Positions 42,705 to 52,575 are shown, counted from the stretch's first letter. The stretch: 64,000 nucleotides of DNA from Candidatus Omnitrophota bacterium (GCA_029570205.1 JAKQSI010000045.1:1-64000); one strand, 5' to 3'. The notes: a model not told the origin generated them from the letters alone. Numbers and translations are program-made.

Positions 42705-42849
42705 TCGAACCTCCTGGGAAAGGGCATGATGATCCGGCATTTATGCGCCGATTTTTATGATAACGCAAAATTGTTGCGGGTGGGACCGTACCGCTTCAGT
42801 GGCAGCATAATCCCCGGGACAAGAAATCAGGGAATTCGAAATGGGGTGC

Positions 42850-42879
42850 TTGCCGAGAGGGTCGGCATTGAGATATACT
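42850..42879 (+). promoter_or_regulatory. Candidate promoter of the histidine kinase gene
   Basis: TTGCCG (42850-42855), 18 bases, TATACT (42874-42879). The predicted start site near 42886 is upstream of the ATG at 42949 and would exclude the ORF-track start at 42841. Confidence 0.4.
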
Positions 42880-42948
42880 GACATGGGATTTCGGCAAGAC
42901 ACTCGGTTGCACCTGGCATATCCCAGAGTTCTCGTTGAGCAGATTTCT

Positions 42949-45183
42949 ATGTTTCGGCGTGTTCGATCAAAATTGATTTTCTGGTTGCTCGTGGTGACGC
43001 TGGGGACGATGGTCCCCGTCGCGGTTGTTCCATATTATTCGTTGCGAAAACAGGTTTTGGAAAGAGGGAAAGCGAGTCTGGACCTGGTATGGCAGGAGTT
43101 CCGAAATATGGGGGCTACGATCAACGAGATGTTGGAGCCTGCCGCCTACATGGTTCGGAGTGAATTGCAAGCCGAATTCAACAAGGATACATCGCTTGCC
43201 CGGGCGTTCCGGGAAGGGGATGTAGCCCGCCTGGAAGAATTAGAGGCGCGATTGACGGAAAAACTCCGCCGGTTCAGGGGGTGTCGGTTGATGCAGGTGC
43301 ATCTCCTCAGCCTCAAGGACTACGAGGATTTGGATTCCCTGCAACAAAAAGATCTGCCGAATATGGGCCTGTATGAATCGAAAGATGGCACATTTCTGTT
43401 ATGGATGTATTCGGAACTCGCAGAGGAAGATGTGGTGGTCGGCGGGCTTGTGGTAGGTCAGCCGATCATGCACCGTCAGGAGGTTTTGCCGGATACGTCT
43501 TCTTCTATCGGCGGCGGTTTACAGAAACCACGGAGTCCTTTCGTGCTGGACTGGAAACCAAGGAAACTTCGGGGCGTGCAAATCGACGTAATTGACCCTG
43601 CCGACCCGACGATTCTGGACCCCGGATTTGTGAAAAGTGAGAAATTCCAGAATCTCTTGAGTGGGGAATACAGTTACGCGGACAACTATATGGACAGCAT
43701 TCGGATCGATGGCGACCTTTCCCAAGCCCTGCTGTTTCCGTTCAATAATCACAAAGGCGAGTTGACCGGTGTGATCATCCTGTCGGTGGCTCGTCTGGAG
43801 CCGTTGTCGGGATTCATATTGAAACATGCATTAAGTGGAATTGTATTCAGTACACTGTTCGCGATTGTCGTGGGCGTGGTACTGGCGCGTTCCATCGCGC
43901 ACCCTCTGAATCGAATATCTCGAACAGCCAAACAGATGGCAAGGGGAGATTTAACCGTGCGTTCGGAGATCGTCGGAGAGGACGAGATCGGACAGTTGGC
44001 TGCGTCATTTAACGAAATGGCGTCCGAGGTGGAACGGAGCCACACCGAGCTGGCGGCGCGTGCCCGGGAGTTGGAGGATAGTGTGCGCCTGGTGAACGCG
44101 GCCAACCGGGAGCTCACGCGCATTCAGAATCGCCTGGAGAATATCCTGGCGAACATCCGAAGCGGAGTTCTCGTGATCGATAATGTGGGTCGAGTGATTC
44201 GAGCCAATCGAGCGGCTCTGGAGATCCTCGGTCTGGAAAAAACGCCTAATGCCGATTACCGGGAAGTCTTGGGATATGAAGACTTCGGTGAACTGGTGGA
44301 ATCCTCATTGCACAGGGGAATCTCCATATTTCAGCGCGAGATCAAATGGAGTCGGGACGGGCACACGCCGGTTCCCATGCAGGTGAGTACCGTGCCGCTG
44401 CTGGATGGAGGACGAATTGCGGGCTTGGTCGTGACTTTCCATGATCTGTCAAGCATCCGAAAATTGGAGCGTCAGCTGGTTCTGCAAGACCGCCTCGCGG
44501 CCTTGGGACGCTTGTCGGCGGGTGTAGCACATGAGATTCGCAATCCACTCGGAGTGATTAAAGGTTCCGCAGAATTGCTGCGAAAGCGATTCGGCGGGAT
44601 GCCGGGCGAAGAAGGATTATTCGACTTTATCCTGGAAGAGGTGGCGCGGCTCTCGCGGGTTGTCAGCGATTTTCTCAATTTTGCGCGCCCGCAGACACCG
44701 GAGCTCGAAAAAGTGGATGTCAATACGGTCATTCAGCGTTCCGTCCAGTACCTGGAACACCAGGCCAACTCCCTGGAGATTCGCCGGGAATTCGAGCTCG
44801 CCGGCAATTTACCCTCTCTTCAGCTCGATCCCAATCTTTTCCAGCAAGTCTTGCTGAATATCCTTCTGAACGCCCAGGAAGCAATGCCGCAGGGAGGAAC
44901 CATCCGAATCCGAACCCGTCGGTTTTCTGCGCGGGAGATTGCCGTCGAAATCCAGGACACGGGAGTGGGAATCCCTCCGGACAATCTTCAACATATTTTC
45001 GATCCGTTTTTTACTTCCAAAGACTCCGGAAGCGGCTTGGGACTTTCTGTCGTACATCAGATCGTCTCCAGCCATTCGGGCAGGATCGAAGTTGAAAGTT
45101 CTGTCGGCGTGGGAACGACATTCCGCTTGATCTTCCCGATTCAACGCGAGGGAACCGAATTGCCGACATCCATGATGGCCTGA
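42949..45183 (+). CDS. Membrane sensor histidine kinase (HAMP-PAS-HisKA-HATPase)
   Basis: A 744-aa sensor kinase. It has an N-terminal helix (LIFWLLVVTLGTMVPVAVVPYY), a periplasmic sensor of about 260 residues, a second helix (ALSGIVFSTLFAIVVGVVLA), a HAMP domain (PLNRISRTAKQMARGDL), a short coiled coil, a PAS domain (NIRSGVLVIDNVGRVIRANR), HisKA with H528 in GVAHEIRNPLGVIKGSAELL, and HATPase with VLLNILLNAQEAMPQGG, DTGVGIPPDNLQ, FDPFFTSKDSGSGLGLSV. This is the NtrB/AtoS-like arrangement that usually pairs with a sigma54 response regulator; none is adjacent. The start at 42949 is uncertain; ORF-track 42841 and an ATG at 42883 are alternatives. Confidence 0.9.
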   Translation: MFRRVRSKLIFWLLVVTLGTMVPVAVVPYYSLRKQVLERGKASLDLVWQEFRNMGATINEMLEPAAYMVRSELQAEFNKDTSLARAFREGDVARLEELEARLTEKLRRFRGCRLMQVHLLSLKDYEDLDSLQQKDLPNMGLYESKDGTFLLWMYSELAEEDVVVGGLVVGQPIMHRQEVLPDTSSSIGGGLQKPRSPFVLDWKPRKLRGVQIDVIDPADPTILDPGFVKSEKFQNLLSGEYSYADNYMDSIRIDGDLSQALLFPFNNHKGELTGVIILSVARLEPLSGFILKHALSGIVFSTLFAIVVGVVLARSIAHPLNRISRTAKQMARGDLTVRSEIVGEDEIGQLAASFNEMASEVERSHTELAARARELEDSVRLVNAANRELTRIQNRLENILANIRSGVLVIDNVGRVIRANRAALEILGLEKTPNADYREVLGYEDFGELVESSLHRGISIFQREIKWSRDGHTPVPMQVSTVPLLDGGRIAGLVVTFHDLSSIRKLERQLVLQDRLAALGRLSAGVAHEIRNPLGVIKGSAELLRKRFGGMPGEEGLFDFILEEVARLSRVVSDFLNFARPQTPELEKVDVNTVIQRSVQYLEHQANSLEIRREFELAGNLPSLQLDPNLFQQVLLNILLNAQEAMPQGGTIRIRTRRFSAREIAVEIQDTGVGIPPDNLQHIFDPFFTSKDSGSGLGLSVVHQIVSSHSGRIEVESSVGVGTTFRLIFPIQREGTELPTSMMA

Positions 45184-45208
45184 TTGGGATACACAGAACC
45201 CGTGGTGG

Positions 45209-48200
45209 TCATTGTACGGTTTTGCGGACAGATCGATTGAGAAGCAGCCAGACTCCCCACCCCAGCCAGATCACCAATCCCAGACAAGACAACGAGAATC
45301 CCTGCGCAAACGAAGGCGGATCATAAACCATCCGCAGAGTATGACCACCCGCCGGAACGGCGATACCACGAAAGAATCGGAAAATCGGGAAGATATCCAC
45401 TTCCTCCTCGTCCAGCCAGGCTTTCCAATCCGGAAAGAACGGTTCGCTGATACACAGCAGTCCATCCTTCGGAGCAAATCCGGCTATTTCGATTTCCTCA
45501 GGAGAGGACTGTGTTACAAGCCATTGGGATTCGGAGGATTCCTTTCGGAGGTCCGATTCCAGGGCGATCGGATAGGCGGATGTCTCCGGCTGGGTCGCTG
45601 TCGGAGCAGGTTGGGGGAACGGAACAAAAGGCTTGCGAGCCAATTGTTCCTTGGCCCCACGGGACATCAGGACGGGGATCTGCAAAGCAGTCAACTGTGC
45701 GCTCCGTGCGGCGTCTAACTCTGCCGCTGCGAGATCCGGCGGAGGGGTGTTCAGTTCCGGCATGGGAAATCCTTCGACCGAAGTTCTGATAATGACATGT
45801 GTGCTGGAGGCAATCTCCACAGCGGACCCGGCAGTTGCGCCTTTCACACCAACAAAGGCATGTGCCCAGCGAAATCTCTTCCTGAGATCCAGCTCGCATC
45901 CCACCGCCCGGAGCGCCTGGATGGTCTCCGATTGAAGGATATTGCAGCCCTCATCGCGTACCGCACCGATCACAATCGCACCGTTGGGGAGATTTTCCAG
46001 GAAACGAATCATCCGGGAATTCTCCGGAGTCCCGGAAACAACCTGGCCGGTGGCAACATCCCAGTCCATGCCGATATCGAAGGAGTCTGTGGCAACAACG
46101 TTGTTGTTGATCGGGTCAAGCCATGCCAGGTTGTAGCCACGACGATTGGGCGCATAGTCCTTTCCGGAAACGATCAACGCGGCTCGGTCACTTTCAACAT
46201 CCCGGGGAACGGAATCGTCTTTGGGAGAGCTGAACAGGACAAGCGGAACTCGAAGCATAGCGGTCCCATCGCCGATGCGGCAAGAAGAAGCGGGCGGCAT
46301 GGAAATCGGGAACCGGCTGTGAGCCTCGTATAACTGTCGGGCATTGAAATGTCGAGTATCCAGAAAGATCTCCGGGGACGGTAGAGACGGTGGTGACAGA
46401 AACCAGGCCCCATCTACCTCGCTCATAATGAGGGCTTCTGTGGCGCTGACCACCTCCATTGCGGTTCCCGGCGGCATTCCCTTCACCCCGATCATGGAAT
46501 GCGCCAGCCAAAGGCGCTTGCGCAAATCCACACCGGACCCGCAGGACCACAACGCCCGGACCGCATTCTCCTGCAAGATGTTCGTGCCCTCTTCTCGAAT
46601 CGAGGCAAGAACGATATGACCGTTCGGAACGCTGTCCAGAAACCGAGCCATACGAGTGTTTTCCTGCTTTTCGGGAGGGGCAAATCCGGTGGAAGGATCA
46701 AAGTCCGCCATGGTGTTAAAACAATCCCGCTTGGTGACTTTCCCTGTTTGAGGATCCAAAACGGCAATGTTGTACCCGGTTCGGTTCAGGGAGTAGTTTT
46801 CTCCAGCGACCAGGATTACAGATTGATGCCGGACGGAGTTCTTGGAAATGCTCAGGCAGACAATCGGGGAAGGCAATACGGCTGAGACTCCGGGGATTCG
46901 CGCGGAGGCAACGCTCGACGGTTTGAATCGATCCAGGCCGACCAGTGCAACACGATCATAAGGGACACTCTGACTCGCCAGCAAAGCCGGAATCGAGGTC
47001 GGTTCGACAGCCCACCAGGAACCGTACCACCGAACCGGAGCAGAGACATCGGGATTTCGCCATAGATGCTCCTGAATTGGTTTCCATGGCCCCCCGGGAC
47101 CGGGAATATCCGAAAGGATGTATTCCGTATTCAGCAGGTCCAGAAACCGATGGTTGATACGCGTCGGATCTTCCAGACTGTGCAGGCCATTATTGCGCTG
47201 CACGTTGTAATAGGAGGGTCTCAGGGGACTCTCACCGTCCAACTCACGAAATCCGAACACCTGACCGTGATATTGGCGGCGGTCTTCACCTTCGGGACCG
47301 AACCGGATCTTGACTCGGCCCCGTGCAGGATTATCGAGAATCGTCTGTACGCATTCATCCCAAACATACTCCCCGGTTCTCGGTTCAATCTCGCGGGTTC
47401 CGTGAACAGTAGCCAAATCCCAGAAAACCAACAGAACAACAAAAGCGGAAAAAACCGTATGCGTGATTTTCCCTTGCGCATAGAGGACGGCCACCGCCAC
47501 AACAAGAAGGAGGCAAAGCAAAATCCAGCCGATCTGCCGGATCAACAGCGGCAACGAATCGGATATCTGTCCCTGAACAATGAAGAGACGAAGAACGATC
47601 AGAAGAAGAAAGGCAAAGAACATACAAAGGAACAACACTCCGAACGTGCCGAGATAAATCCGTGCAACATGATTCCGGGAGAAAACGCGGTCCCGCGTGA
47701 GAGCATCCAGTCCTCGTCCGGCCGCAAGCGCAACAGCCAGAGTTACCACAAAGACCCACCGACTTGACGCACGAAGCCAGGCTATTCCGGGGATAAACTC
47801 ATACGCCCACCGATGTGCCGCCGTGACATCCCCCAAAGCCAGGATGCCTGCCACTACGGCAATCAGGAGATAAAAGCCGGCCGGCCCTTTCCAGCGAAAC
47901 ACCGGTATACAAAACAACGCAATCAATGTTGTGGTAATCCCCCAGTAAAACACTTCGGCTCCGACATCCAGACCGGGGAGACGGACCGTTTCCGGCAATA
48001 CCGTATCGACAACCAGTTCCTCAATGGGAAGCGACAACTCCGAACTCGATTCATAGGTCGGACGGGCACGTTCTCCCTCGGTCACCAGCCCCCGCAGAGG
48101 AAGCCACTGCACCATGGTGGCAAGTCCGGCCACACCGACGAGCACGAGAACTGTCAGCCCGCGATGAAACGCCTTCGCCCGCTCCTTTGTTTCGGCTACG

Positions 48201-48865
48201 CAAACCGCCCACACCAGTCTGGCAAGCACAACAAAGGTGAGATAAATAGCCATTTGCGGATGGCCGCCAAAGTAGGTGCAGATCAGACAGCCTCCACAGA
48301 GCCACCCCGCCATTCGCCGTCCTTCAACCAGAAATTCCTCCAGGCAGAGGAGAATCCAGGGCAGCCAAACCGCCGTTTGGATGATATTGGAATGTATCTT
48401 GTGGGCTACCAGGAACCCGGAAAAGGTAAGAATGATACCGGCAAGCAGCGCAGCGGTATTCGTAAGCCCGTGTCTCCGACCCAGCATGGCCGTGCCCAAT
48501 CCGGCGAAAAACAAATGCAACAGAATCCATCTTTCAAAAATCGAATAGGAGAATCCATGCTCGCTCCAAAATGGAAGAAGCAGAAGGTTCGGCGGGTAGA
48601 AGAACGCCAACTCGGAGTTCGCGATCCCCGGCCAGCCCCCAAACAAATGTTCATCCCAGAGAGGAATATGCCCGTTCAGGAGCTCTCGAACGGCGAAAAG
48701 CCGGAACGGGTAATCTTTGAATTGAAGGTCTGCCCCGACATGTGAACGTTCATTGCGGTTCGGGGTCAGGATGGGCCAGAAGAACACGATCAGGAATACA
48801 AACAGCACCATCCCGATCGGCCAGACCGCAGATGGGAATCCTTTGCGAATCATCGGAAACCCCAT
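45209..48865 (-). CDS. YfhO-like membrane protein with two ILEI/FAM3-type domains
   Basis: A 1218-aa polytopic membrane protein. The N-terminal half has about 12 helices and the YfhO/GT-C-like hallmark DLQFKDYPFRLFAVRELLNG with HIPLWDEHLFGGWPGIANSE. The soluble part contains two tandem domains (about residues 682-815 and 895-1030) with the interleukin-like EMT-inducer (ILEI/FAM3) pattern: GYNIAVLDPQTGKV, FLDSVPNGHIVLASIREEG, RLWLAHSMIGVKG; and GYNLAWLDPINNNV, FLENLPNGAIVIGAVRDEG, RFRWAHAFVGVKG. It closes with the usual YfhO end (EPFFPDWKAWLDEEEV, VPAGGHTLRMVYDPP) and a last helix. YfhO proteins are linked to envelope glycosylation. AAGGAAC precedes the ATG at 48865. Confidence 0.85.
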   Translation of the reverse strand: MGFPMIRKGFPSAVWPIGMVLFVFLIVFFWPILTPNRNERSHVGADLQFKDYPFRLFAVRELLNGHIPLWDEHLFGGWPGIANSELAFFYPPNLLLLPFWSEHGFSYSIFERWILLHLFFAGLGTAMLGRRHGLTNTAALLAGIILTFSGFLVAHKIHSNIIQTAVWLPWILLCLEEFLVEGRRMAGWLCGGCLICTYFGGHPQMAIYLTFVVLARLVWAVCVAETKERAKAFHRGLTVLVLVGVAGLATMVQWLPLRGLVTEGERARPTYESSSELSLPIEELVVDTVLPETVRLPGLDVGAEVFYWGITTTLIALFCIPVFRWKGPAGFYLLIAVVAGILALGDVTAAHRWAYEFIPGIAWLRASSRWVFVVTLAVALAAGRGLDALTRDRVFSRNHVARIYLGTFGVLFLCMFFAFLLLIVLRLFIVQGQISDSLPLLIRQIGWILLCLLLVVAVAVLYAQGKITHTVFSAFVVLLVFWDLATVHGTREIEPRTGEYVWDECVQTILDNPARGRVKIRFGPEGEDRRQYHGQVFGFRELDGESPLRPSYYNVQRNNGLHSLEDPTRINHRFLDLLNTEYILSDIPGPGGPWKPIQEHLWRNPDVSAPVRWYGSWWAVEPTSIPALLASQSVPYDRVALVGLDRFKPSSVASARIPGVSAVLPSPIVCLSISKNSVRHQSVILVAGENYSLNRTGYNIAVLDPQTGKVTKRDCFNTMADFDPSTGFAPPEKQENTRMARFLDSVPNGHIVLASIREEGTNILQENAVRALWSCGSGVDLRKRLWLAHSMIGVKGMPPGTAMEVVSATEALIMSEVDGAWFLSPPSLPSPEIFLDTRHFNARQLYEAHSRFPISMPPASSCRIGDGTAMLRVPLVLFSSPKDDSVPRDVESDRAALIVSGKDYAPNRRGYNLAWLDPINNNVVATDSFDIGMDWDVATGQVVSGTPENSRMIRFLENLPNGAIVIGAVRDEGCNILQSETIQALRAVGCELDLRKRFRWAHAFVGVKGATAGSAVEIASSTHVIIRTSVEGFPMPELNTPPPDLAAAELDAARSAQLTALQIPVLMSRGAKEQLARKPFVPFPQPAPTATQPETSAYPIALESDLRKESSESQWLVTQSSPEEIEIAGFAPKDGLLCISEPFFPDWKAWLDEEEVDIFPIFRFFRGIAVPAGGHTLRMVYDPPSFAQGFSLSCLGLVIWLGWGVWLLLNRSVRKTVQ

Positions 48866-48913
48866 GTTCCTTCCTATCCCCGCTGTTTTTGTAAAGAGAG
48901 CGGAGCGCCGGAA

Positions 48914-50173
48914 TTATACCGATGCGCTCTCCTTCTTCTGGGCGATGCCGTAGAGATCTTTCAGCAGGAAATAGGCGAGCGCCGCAAGAAAGGCCATCGA
49001 GCCGGACAGGACAACGACAGCAGGACGGTTGGGCCTGGCAACCGTATCCTTGGCCAGTGCTTTGGTAATCGGGATCATCTCATATCGCTCGGAGAAAATG
49101 GTTGTGAACGCCCATCCCAGCTCCTTGTCGATGCCGCCGAAAATCTCGTAAGACCGGTCGTACTCGGCTTTCAGGCGCGCCACCTCAATCTGTCTGTCAT
49201 AGATCTGGTTCTGGGCCTCACGGACTTTTTGCTCGAGGTCCGGCAGCATTTTTTCGATCTGCGCGAGTTTCGCCTGATCGGCAATAAGCTGCGCATTCAA
49301 ACGGTCCTTCTCAGCAAGAAGAGTATAATGCTCCTGGTTGGGAGATTCGATGGTCAGAGAAAGATTTGGGAGCTGGGAGCCTTTGAGTTCCGGTGTTGCG
49401 CTGCGAACCATTTCGAACAGCACTGCGTCCTCCGAAAGTGTCCGTGCCAAAACAAGCTTCTCCGGCTGATTCTGAACGGCCTTTTCCAAGCCGGCCACTC
49501 GTACGGCGAGTTCCTGGGTCGAGACGATCAGATTCTCCCGTTCGCTCAATCTTAACTGCCATTGGCTGTACAGATTGTCCAGATACTTCTGAAGAACTTC
49601 CACTTCATATTCTTTTTGGGTGCGCAGATAAAGTTGCTCGCGACTGTTGTTGGCAGCCATTCGATCAGCCAGTGTTTCATCGAGCAGCTGTGCAGTCCGG
49701 CTCGCCTCCTCGATAAGGAACGCGATATTCTTCTCAATCCCCTTTCGGACCAATGAATTCGCGACTTTCGCGGCCATTTCGGGAGTTTCCATTTCGGCGT
49801 ACACCCGGATGACACTGGTCTCCTTATACTTGGAAACACTGATACGGGAAGCGAGCTGATCGACTTGACTGATCTCGTAAGGCTTCTCAGATAATCCCAA
49901 TTCCGGATCATCAATAATGGCTTTCAGTGTATCGTCCCCTTCGATATAACGTGCATAGACTTCAACCGGCGTGATCCAATTTTGCATGGCCCGTTCGCCT
50001 ACCCGCGAAGGTCTCACTTCGACCTCCGCCATCGCCCCATACCGTTTAGTCATAAACAGCGTGGCGATAAAAAAAACCATCATTACAACGAACGTGACCG
50101 TCAGAATCCGTTTCCCCCGTTCCCAGACGACCCGATATACAGAAGAGAGATCGATTTCCCGTTCAATGCTCAT
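48914..50173 (-). CDS. Wzz/GumC-like chain-length determinant protein
   Basis: A 419-aa inner-membrane protein with the polysaccharide co-polymerase layout: IDLSSVYRVVWERGKRILTVTFVVMM (cytoplasmic start and helix 1), a long periplasmic domain with extended coiled coil (about residues 150-350), and a second helix after AKDTVARPNRPAVVVLSGS, the Pro-rich motif typical of the family. There is no C-terminal tyrosine kinase domain, so it is PCP-1/2b-like rather than a BY-kinase. It would control chain length or export of a surface polysaccharide. The ORF-track start is 50236; the ATG at 50173 (MSIERE) overlaps the end of the PpiC-like gene by 11 bases. Confidence 0.82.
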   Translation of the reverse strand: MSIEREIDLSSVYRVVWERGKRILTVTFVVMMVFFIATLFMTKRYGAMAEVEVRPSRVGERAMQNWITPVEVYARYIEGDDTLKAIIDDPELGLSEKPYEISQVDQLASRISVSKYKETSVIRVYAEMETPEMAAKVANSLVRKGIEKNIAFLIEEASRTAQLLDETLADRMAANNSREQLYLRTQKEYEVEVLQKYLDNLYSQWQLRLSERENLIVSTQELAVRVAGLEKAVQNQPEKLVLARTLSEDAVLFEMVRSATPELKGSQLPNLSLTIESPNQEHYTLLAEKDRLNAQLIADQAKLAQIEKMLPDLEQKVREAQNQIYDRQIEVARLKAEYDRSYEIFGGIDKELGWAFTTIFSERYEMIPITKALAKDTVARPNRPAVVVLSGSMAFLAALAYFLLKDLYGIAQKKESASV

Positions 50174-51422
50174 CCGCTGCAAACCCCTTTCCGGATAATG
50201 GTGTGGCCGGTTGCGGAATCGCAGAAGGACTCTCATCCCCGGACCGGTCTGCGGTCGATTCTGCCTCTTTGGCTGTTTCTAAGTCCTTTTTTACACATTC
50301 TGCCAGGCGATCCCGGAAAAACTGCACGTGGTGTTCGGCGCACTTGGCTTCTTCCCATGCCTGAGTTTTCTCCTGCAAGATGAATTTCGGCAAAAGCCCC
50401 TGGACAGTGGGATTGTCGAAATCCTGAACCGTGCCCGCAACTTTGCGCGTCACATAGACAAATGTGTACCCGGAAGGGATGGGTAAGATATCCGACAGTT
50501 CGTGAAGCGGAACCTTGAGCAGTCCATCGCAGTATTCCTTCCCCAGCGCAGGCCATGCTTTGGGAACATGATAAACATTATTCAGGCCGGAACTAAATCG
50601 GGCATCCTCCGTCTCAGAGTACTTGATGGCCATTTCTTTCATGATTTCGATTCGGCCCGTCACATCTTGTACGGTCTCGAACTTTTTCTGCACTTCCGTC
50701 AGGAGCGCCCGTAATTCCTGACTGGCTTCCTCCGGAGTTCTTTTATCGCCATAGAGCAGGCAGACCCGCCGGACATCCGTTACCGCCGGGGGAGAGAAGT
50801 GCGTATCCACATGCGCGTCATACCATTTTCTTTTCTCTTCAGGTGTAGTTTCCTCGATGAATTTCTGATTTCGGATTCTCTCCATTTTCGTCATCAGGAT
50901 TTGGTTGGCAATCAGTTGCTCCAGGTTGGTTCCCTGCCGACGAAATGAATCGAGATAAGCGTTATATTGTTCTTCGTCCTTGAAGTAAGCCTTTGCGCGG
51001 CCCAGAAAGGCTTCAATCTCCTGGGGACTCGCCTCCAGTTTGTTCTGCTGGGCCTCTTTCAACAAAAGCCATTGAGAAATAACCTCACCCACTCTCTTTT
51101 CCAGCTGCTGCGTCAGGTACGGTTCGAGGTCTGGGTTGCCCGACATTTGAGACATCAGAACCGCTTTCCGAGGATCCATATATCCTCGAATACGATCATA
51201 CGTCACAGTTTCCTCGCCCAGCTGAAGTATGACCGTTTTGTCCCATGCGAAGACCTGGGCATCTGAAGTCGGTGTTGCTTCCATGATCGTCGGAGAAGCC
51301 GCGGAAGGAGTCGGAGTACTTTCCGGGGAGACAGCAGGCGGAGACGGGTTTCCACAATGGGTGAAACACAAAGGCACAAGGCAAATCGTGGTCGTCAATA
51401 TTACGCGAAGCCGGCGGAACAT
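50163..51422 (-). CDS. SurA/PpiC-like periplasmic peptidyl-prolyl isomerase
   Basis: A 419-aa exported protein: signal peptide (VILTTTICLVPLCFTHC, with a poor lipobox), a Thr/Pro/Ser linker (about residues 30-55), a helical SurA-N-like chaperone domain (VISQWLLLKEAQQNKLEAS, FLGRAKAYFKDEEQYNAYL) and a divergent rotamase-like domain (AIKYSETEDARFSSG, VPLHELSDILPIPSGYTFVYV). SurA-type proteins fold outer-membrane or secreted proteins. The start at 51422 has GGAG eight bases upstream; the ORF-track ATG at 51479 overlaps the preceding stop and would bury the signal peptide, so it is less likely. Confidence 0.75.
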   Translation of the reverse strand: MFRRLRVILTTTICLVPLCFTHCGNPSPPAVSPESTPTPSAASPTIMEATPTSDAQVFAWDKTVILQLGEETVTYDRIRGYMDPRKAVLMSQMSGNPDLEPYLTQQLEKRVGEVISQWLLLKEAQQNKLEASPQEIEAFLGRAKAYFKDEEQYNAYLDSFRRQGTNLEQLIANQILMTKMERIRNQKFIEETTPEEKRKWYDAHVDTHFSPPAVTDVRRVCLLYGDKRTPEEASQELRALLTEVQKKFETVQDVTGRIEIMKEMAIKYSETEDARFSSGLNNVYHVPKAWPALGKEYCDGLLKVPLHELSDILPIPSGYTFVYVTRKVAGTVQDFDNPTVQGLLPKFILQEKTQAWEEAKCAEHHVQFFRDRLAECVKKDLETAKEAESTADRSGDESPSAIPQPATPLSGKGFAADEH

Positions 51423-51475
51423 CGGTTGTCTCCGGGACGAAATCACCAAGTTTATCAACATAGCAGATTGATCTT

Positions 51476-52411
51476 TCATTGGGCAGATTGCACAGGCGTT
51501 CCAACCGGTGAATATCCGGTAAACGGCAGTGATTCCAGGGGTTGAGGAACAAATATGGGCATGGGCTTATCGGGATGATAGGTTCTCCAATACCGCTCGA
51601 AGTTCTGGCGTTGTGTTTCGGCGGAATCCAGATTCTGCTGCCCTGTCAATGCCTGTTCCTGCTGGAACTGCCTGCCATAAACTTCCATGTATCGTCGCTT
51701 GCTCTCCTCAATTTGCTGTTTGCTCGGAGGCTTGGGAAGATTGACACCGGGGAGGGGACGATAATCCCTGGAGAGCTCCTTCATCTTGTTGCCGTAAACT
51801 TGCATATAGTAATCCAGCCCTTGCTGTTGCTCTTCGGGGGTGAGCGGTCCCTTTCGGTTCTTGAGATTCTCAAGGAATGCGGGGACCTTGATCAGTGGAA
51901 GAGCGTAAGTGGCAGAACCAAGTTGCATTATCGCCGCCTCCGGCGAGAGCGACGCCACTACAATATCGTGCTCAAACGGCATTCCTTCTGTGACCTCGCG
52001 TTGCTCTTTGGTTCCGAAATGTTCAAGACGCCCGCGTTTTGTGGAGGCGATCTGGGTAAAGTCAACATAGTTCCAGTTCAACAGGAGGTTGATCAGGGCA
52101 TTCCGTCCCGGTTCAATCGGGGGAACCTCTGCCTCGGGTGTCTGCTCCGGCTGTGGGATGGGGGGTTCCGGGGGGACTGATGGTTCCTCCGTCACAGGTA
52201 CGCGAGTGGGAATGACGATCGTGGGGAATAATTCCACAAAGGTTTCCGCCGATGGGGTCGGAGTGGAAATTGGCGGAATGAGATCTGGAGTCGGCAGCAC
52301 GGCAAGCTGATACGGGCCGGACTCCATTCGCGAGCCGGAGAAAAGAACAATTCCGACCAGCAGAATCGCGACGATCAGAATCAGCAACGGGATCAGGATA
52401 GTCAGGCGCAT
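51476..52411 (-). CDS. Membrane-anchored Pro-rich protein, unknown function
   Basis: I do not recognise this 311-aa protein. It begins with one transmembrane helix (ILIPLLILIVAILLVGIVLF), followed by a Pro/Thr-rich stalk (about residues 40-105) and an envelope-facing domain with FGTKEQREVTEG, YALPLIKVPAFLENL and two related helical phrases, LDYYMQVYGNKMKELSR and KRRYMEVYGRQFQQEQ, suggesting an internal duplication. It overlaps the next gene's possible start and lies in the run giant protein - this - PpiC-like - Wzz-like - YfhO-like. The ribosome-binding region contains the dyad CGATAC-TC-GTATCG (52417-52430), which could hinder initiation. Confidence 0.6.
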   Translation of the reverse strand: MRLTILIPLLILIVAILLVGIVLFSGSRMESGPYQLAVLPTPDLIPPISTPTPSAETFVELFPTIVIPTRVPVTEEPSVPPEPPIPQPEQTPEAEVPPIEPGRNALINLLLNWNYVDFTQIASTKRGRLEHFGTKEQREVTEGMPFEHDIVVASLSPEAAIMQLGSATYALPLIKVPAFLENLKNRKGPLTPEEQQQGLDYYMQVYGNKMKELSRDYRPLPGVNLPKPPSKQQIEESKRRYMEVYGRQFQQEQALTGQQNLDSAETQRQNFERYWRTYHPDKPMPIFVPQPLESLPFTGYSPVGTPVQSAQ

Positions 52412-52509
52412 AAACTCGATACTCGTATCGGATTTGTCCCCTCACCCGGTCCCTCTCCCAAAGGGCGAGGAAGACGTATACAGGCACGGTAATTTTACGC
52501 CTTGAAATC

Positions 52510-52551
52510 AAAAAAGTAACGGCATTCGCCGGTGAAGACGAATGCCGTTAC
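52510..52551 (-). terminator. Intrinsic terminator after the 2138-aa protein gene
   Basis: GTAACGGCATTCG (52516-52528) and CGAATGCCGTTAC (52539-52551) form a perfect 13-bp stem with a 10-base loop; read on the minus strand it is followed by TTTTTT. It lies 24 bases beyond the stop of the giant gene and should separate it from the genes at 52411 and below. Confidence 0.93.
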
Positions 52552-52575
52552 CGGAATAGCAATCGCTCGGCACAA

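Noticed and set aside
47813-48745. 310-aa plus-strand ORF
   Set aside because: Antisense to the transmembrane half of the YfhO-like gene; hydrophilic and low-complexity composition.
52440-52480. Interspersed CCCTCACCC...TCTCCC...GAGG-type repeat
   Set aside because: The similarity is to a very common short repeat and the pairing is weak here; one copy is not enough to call.
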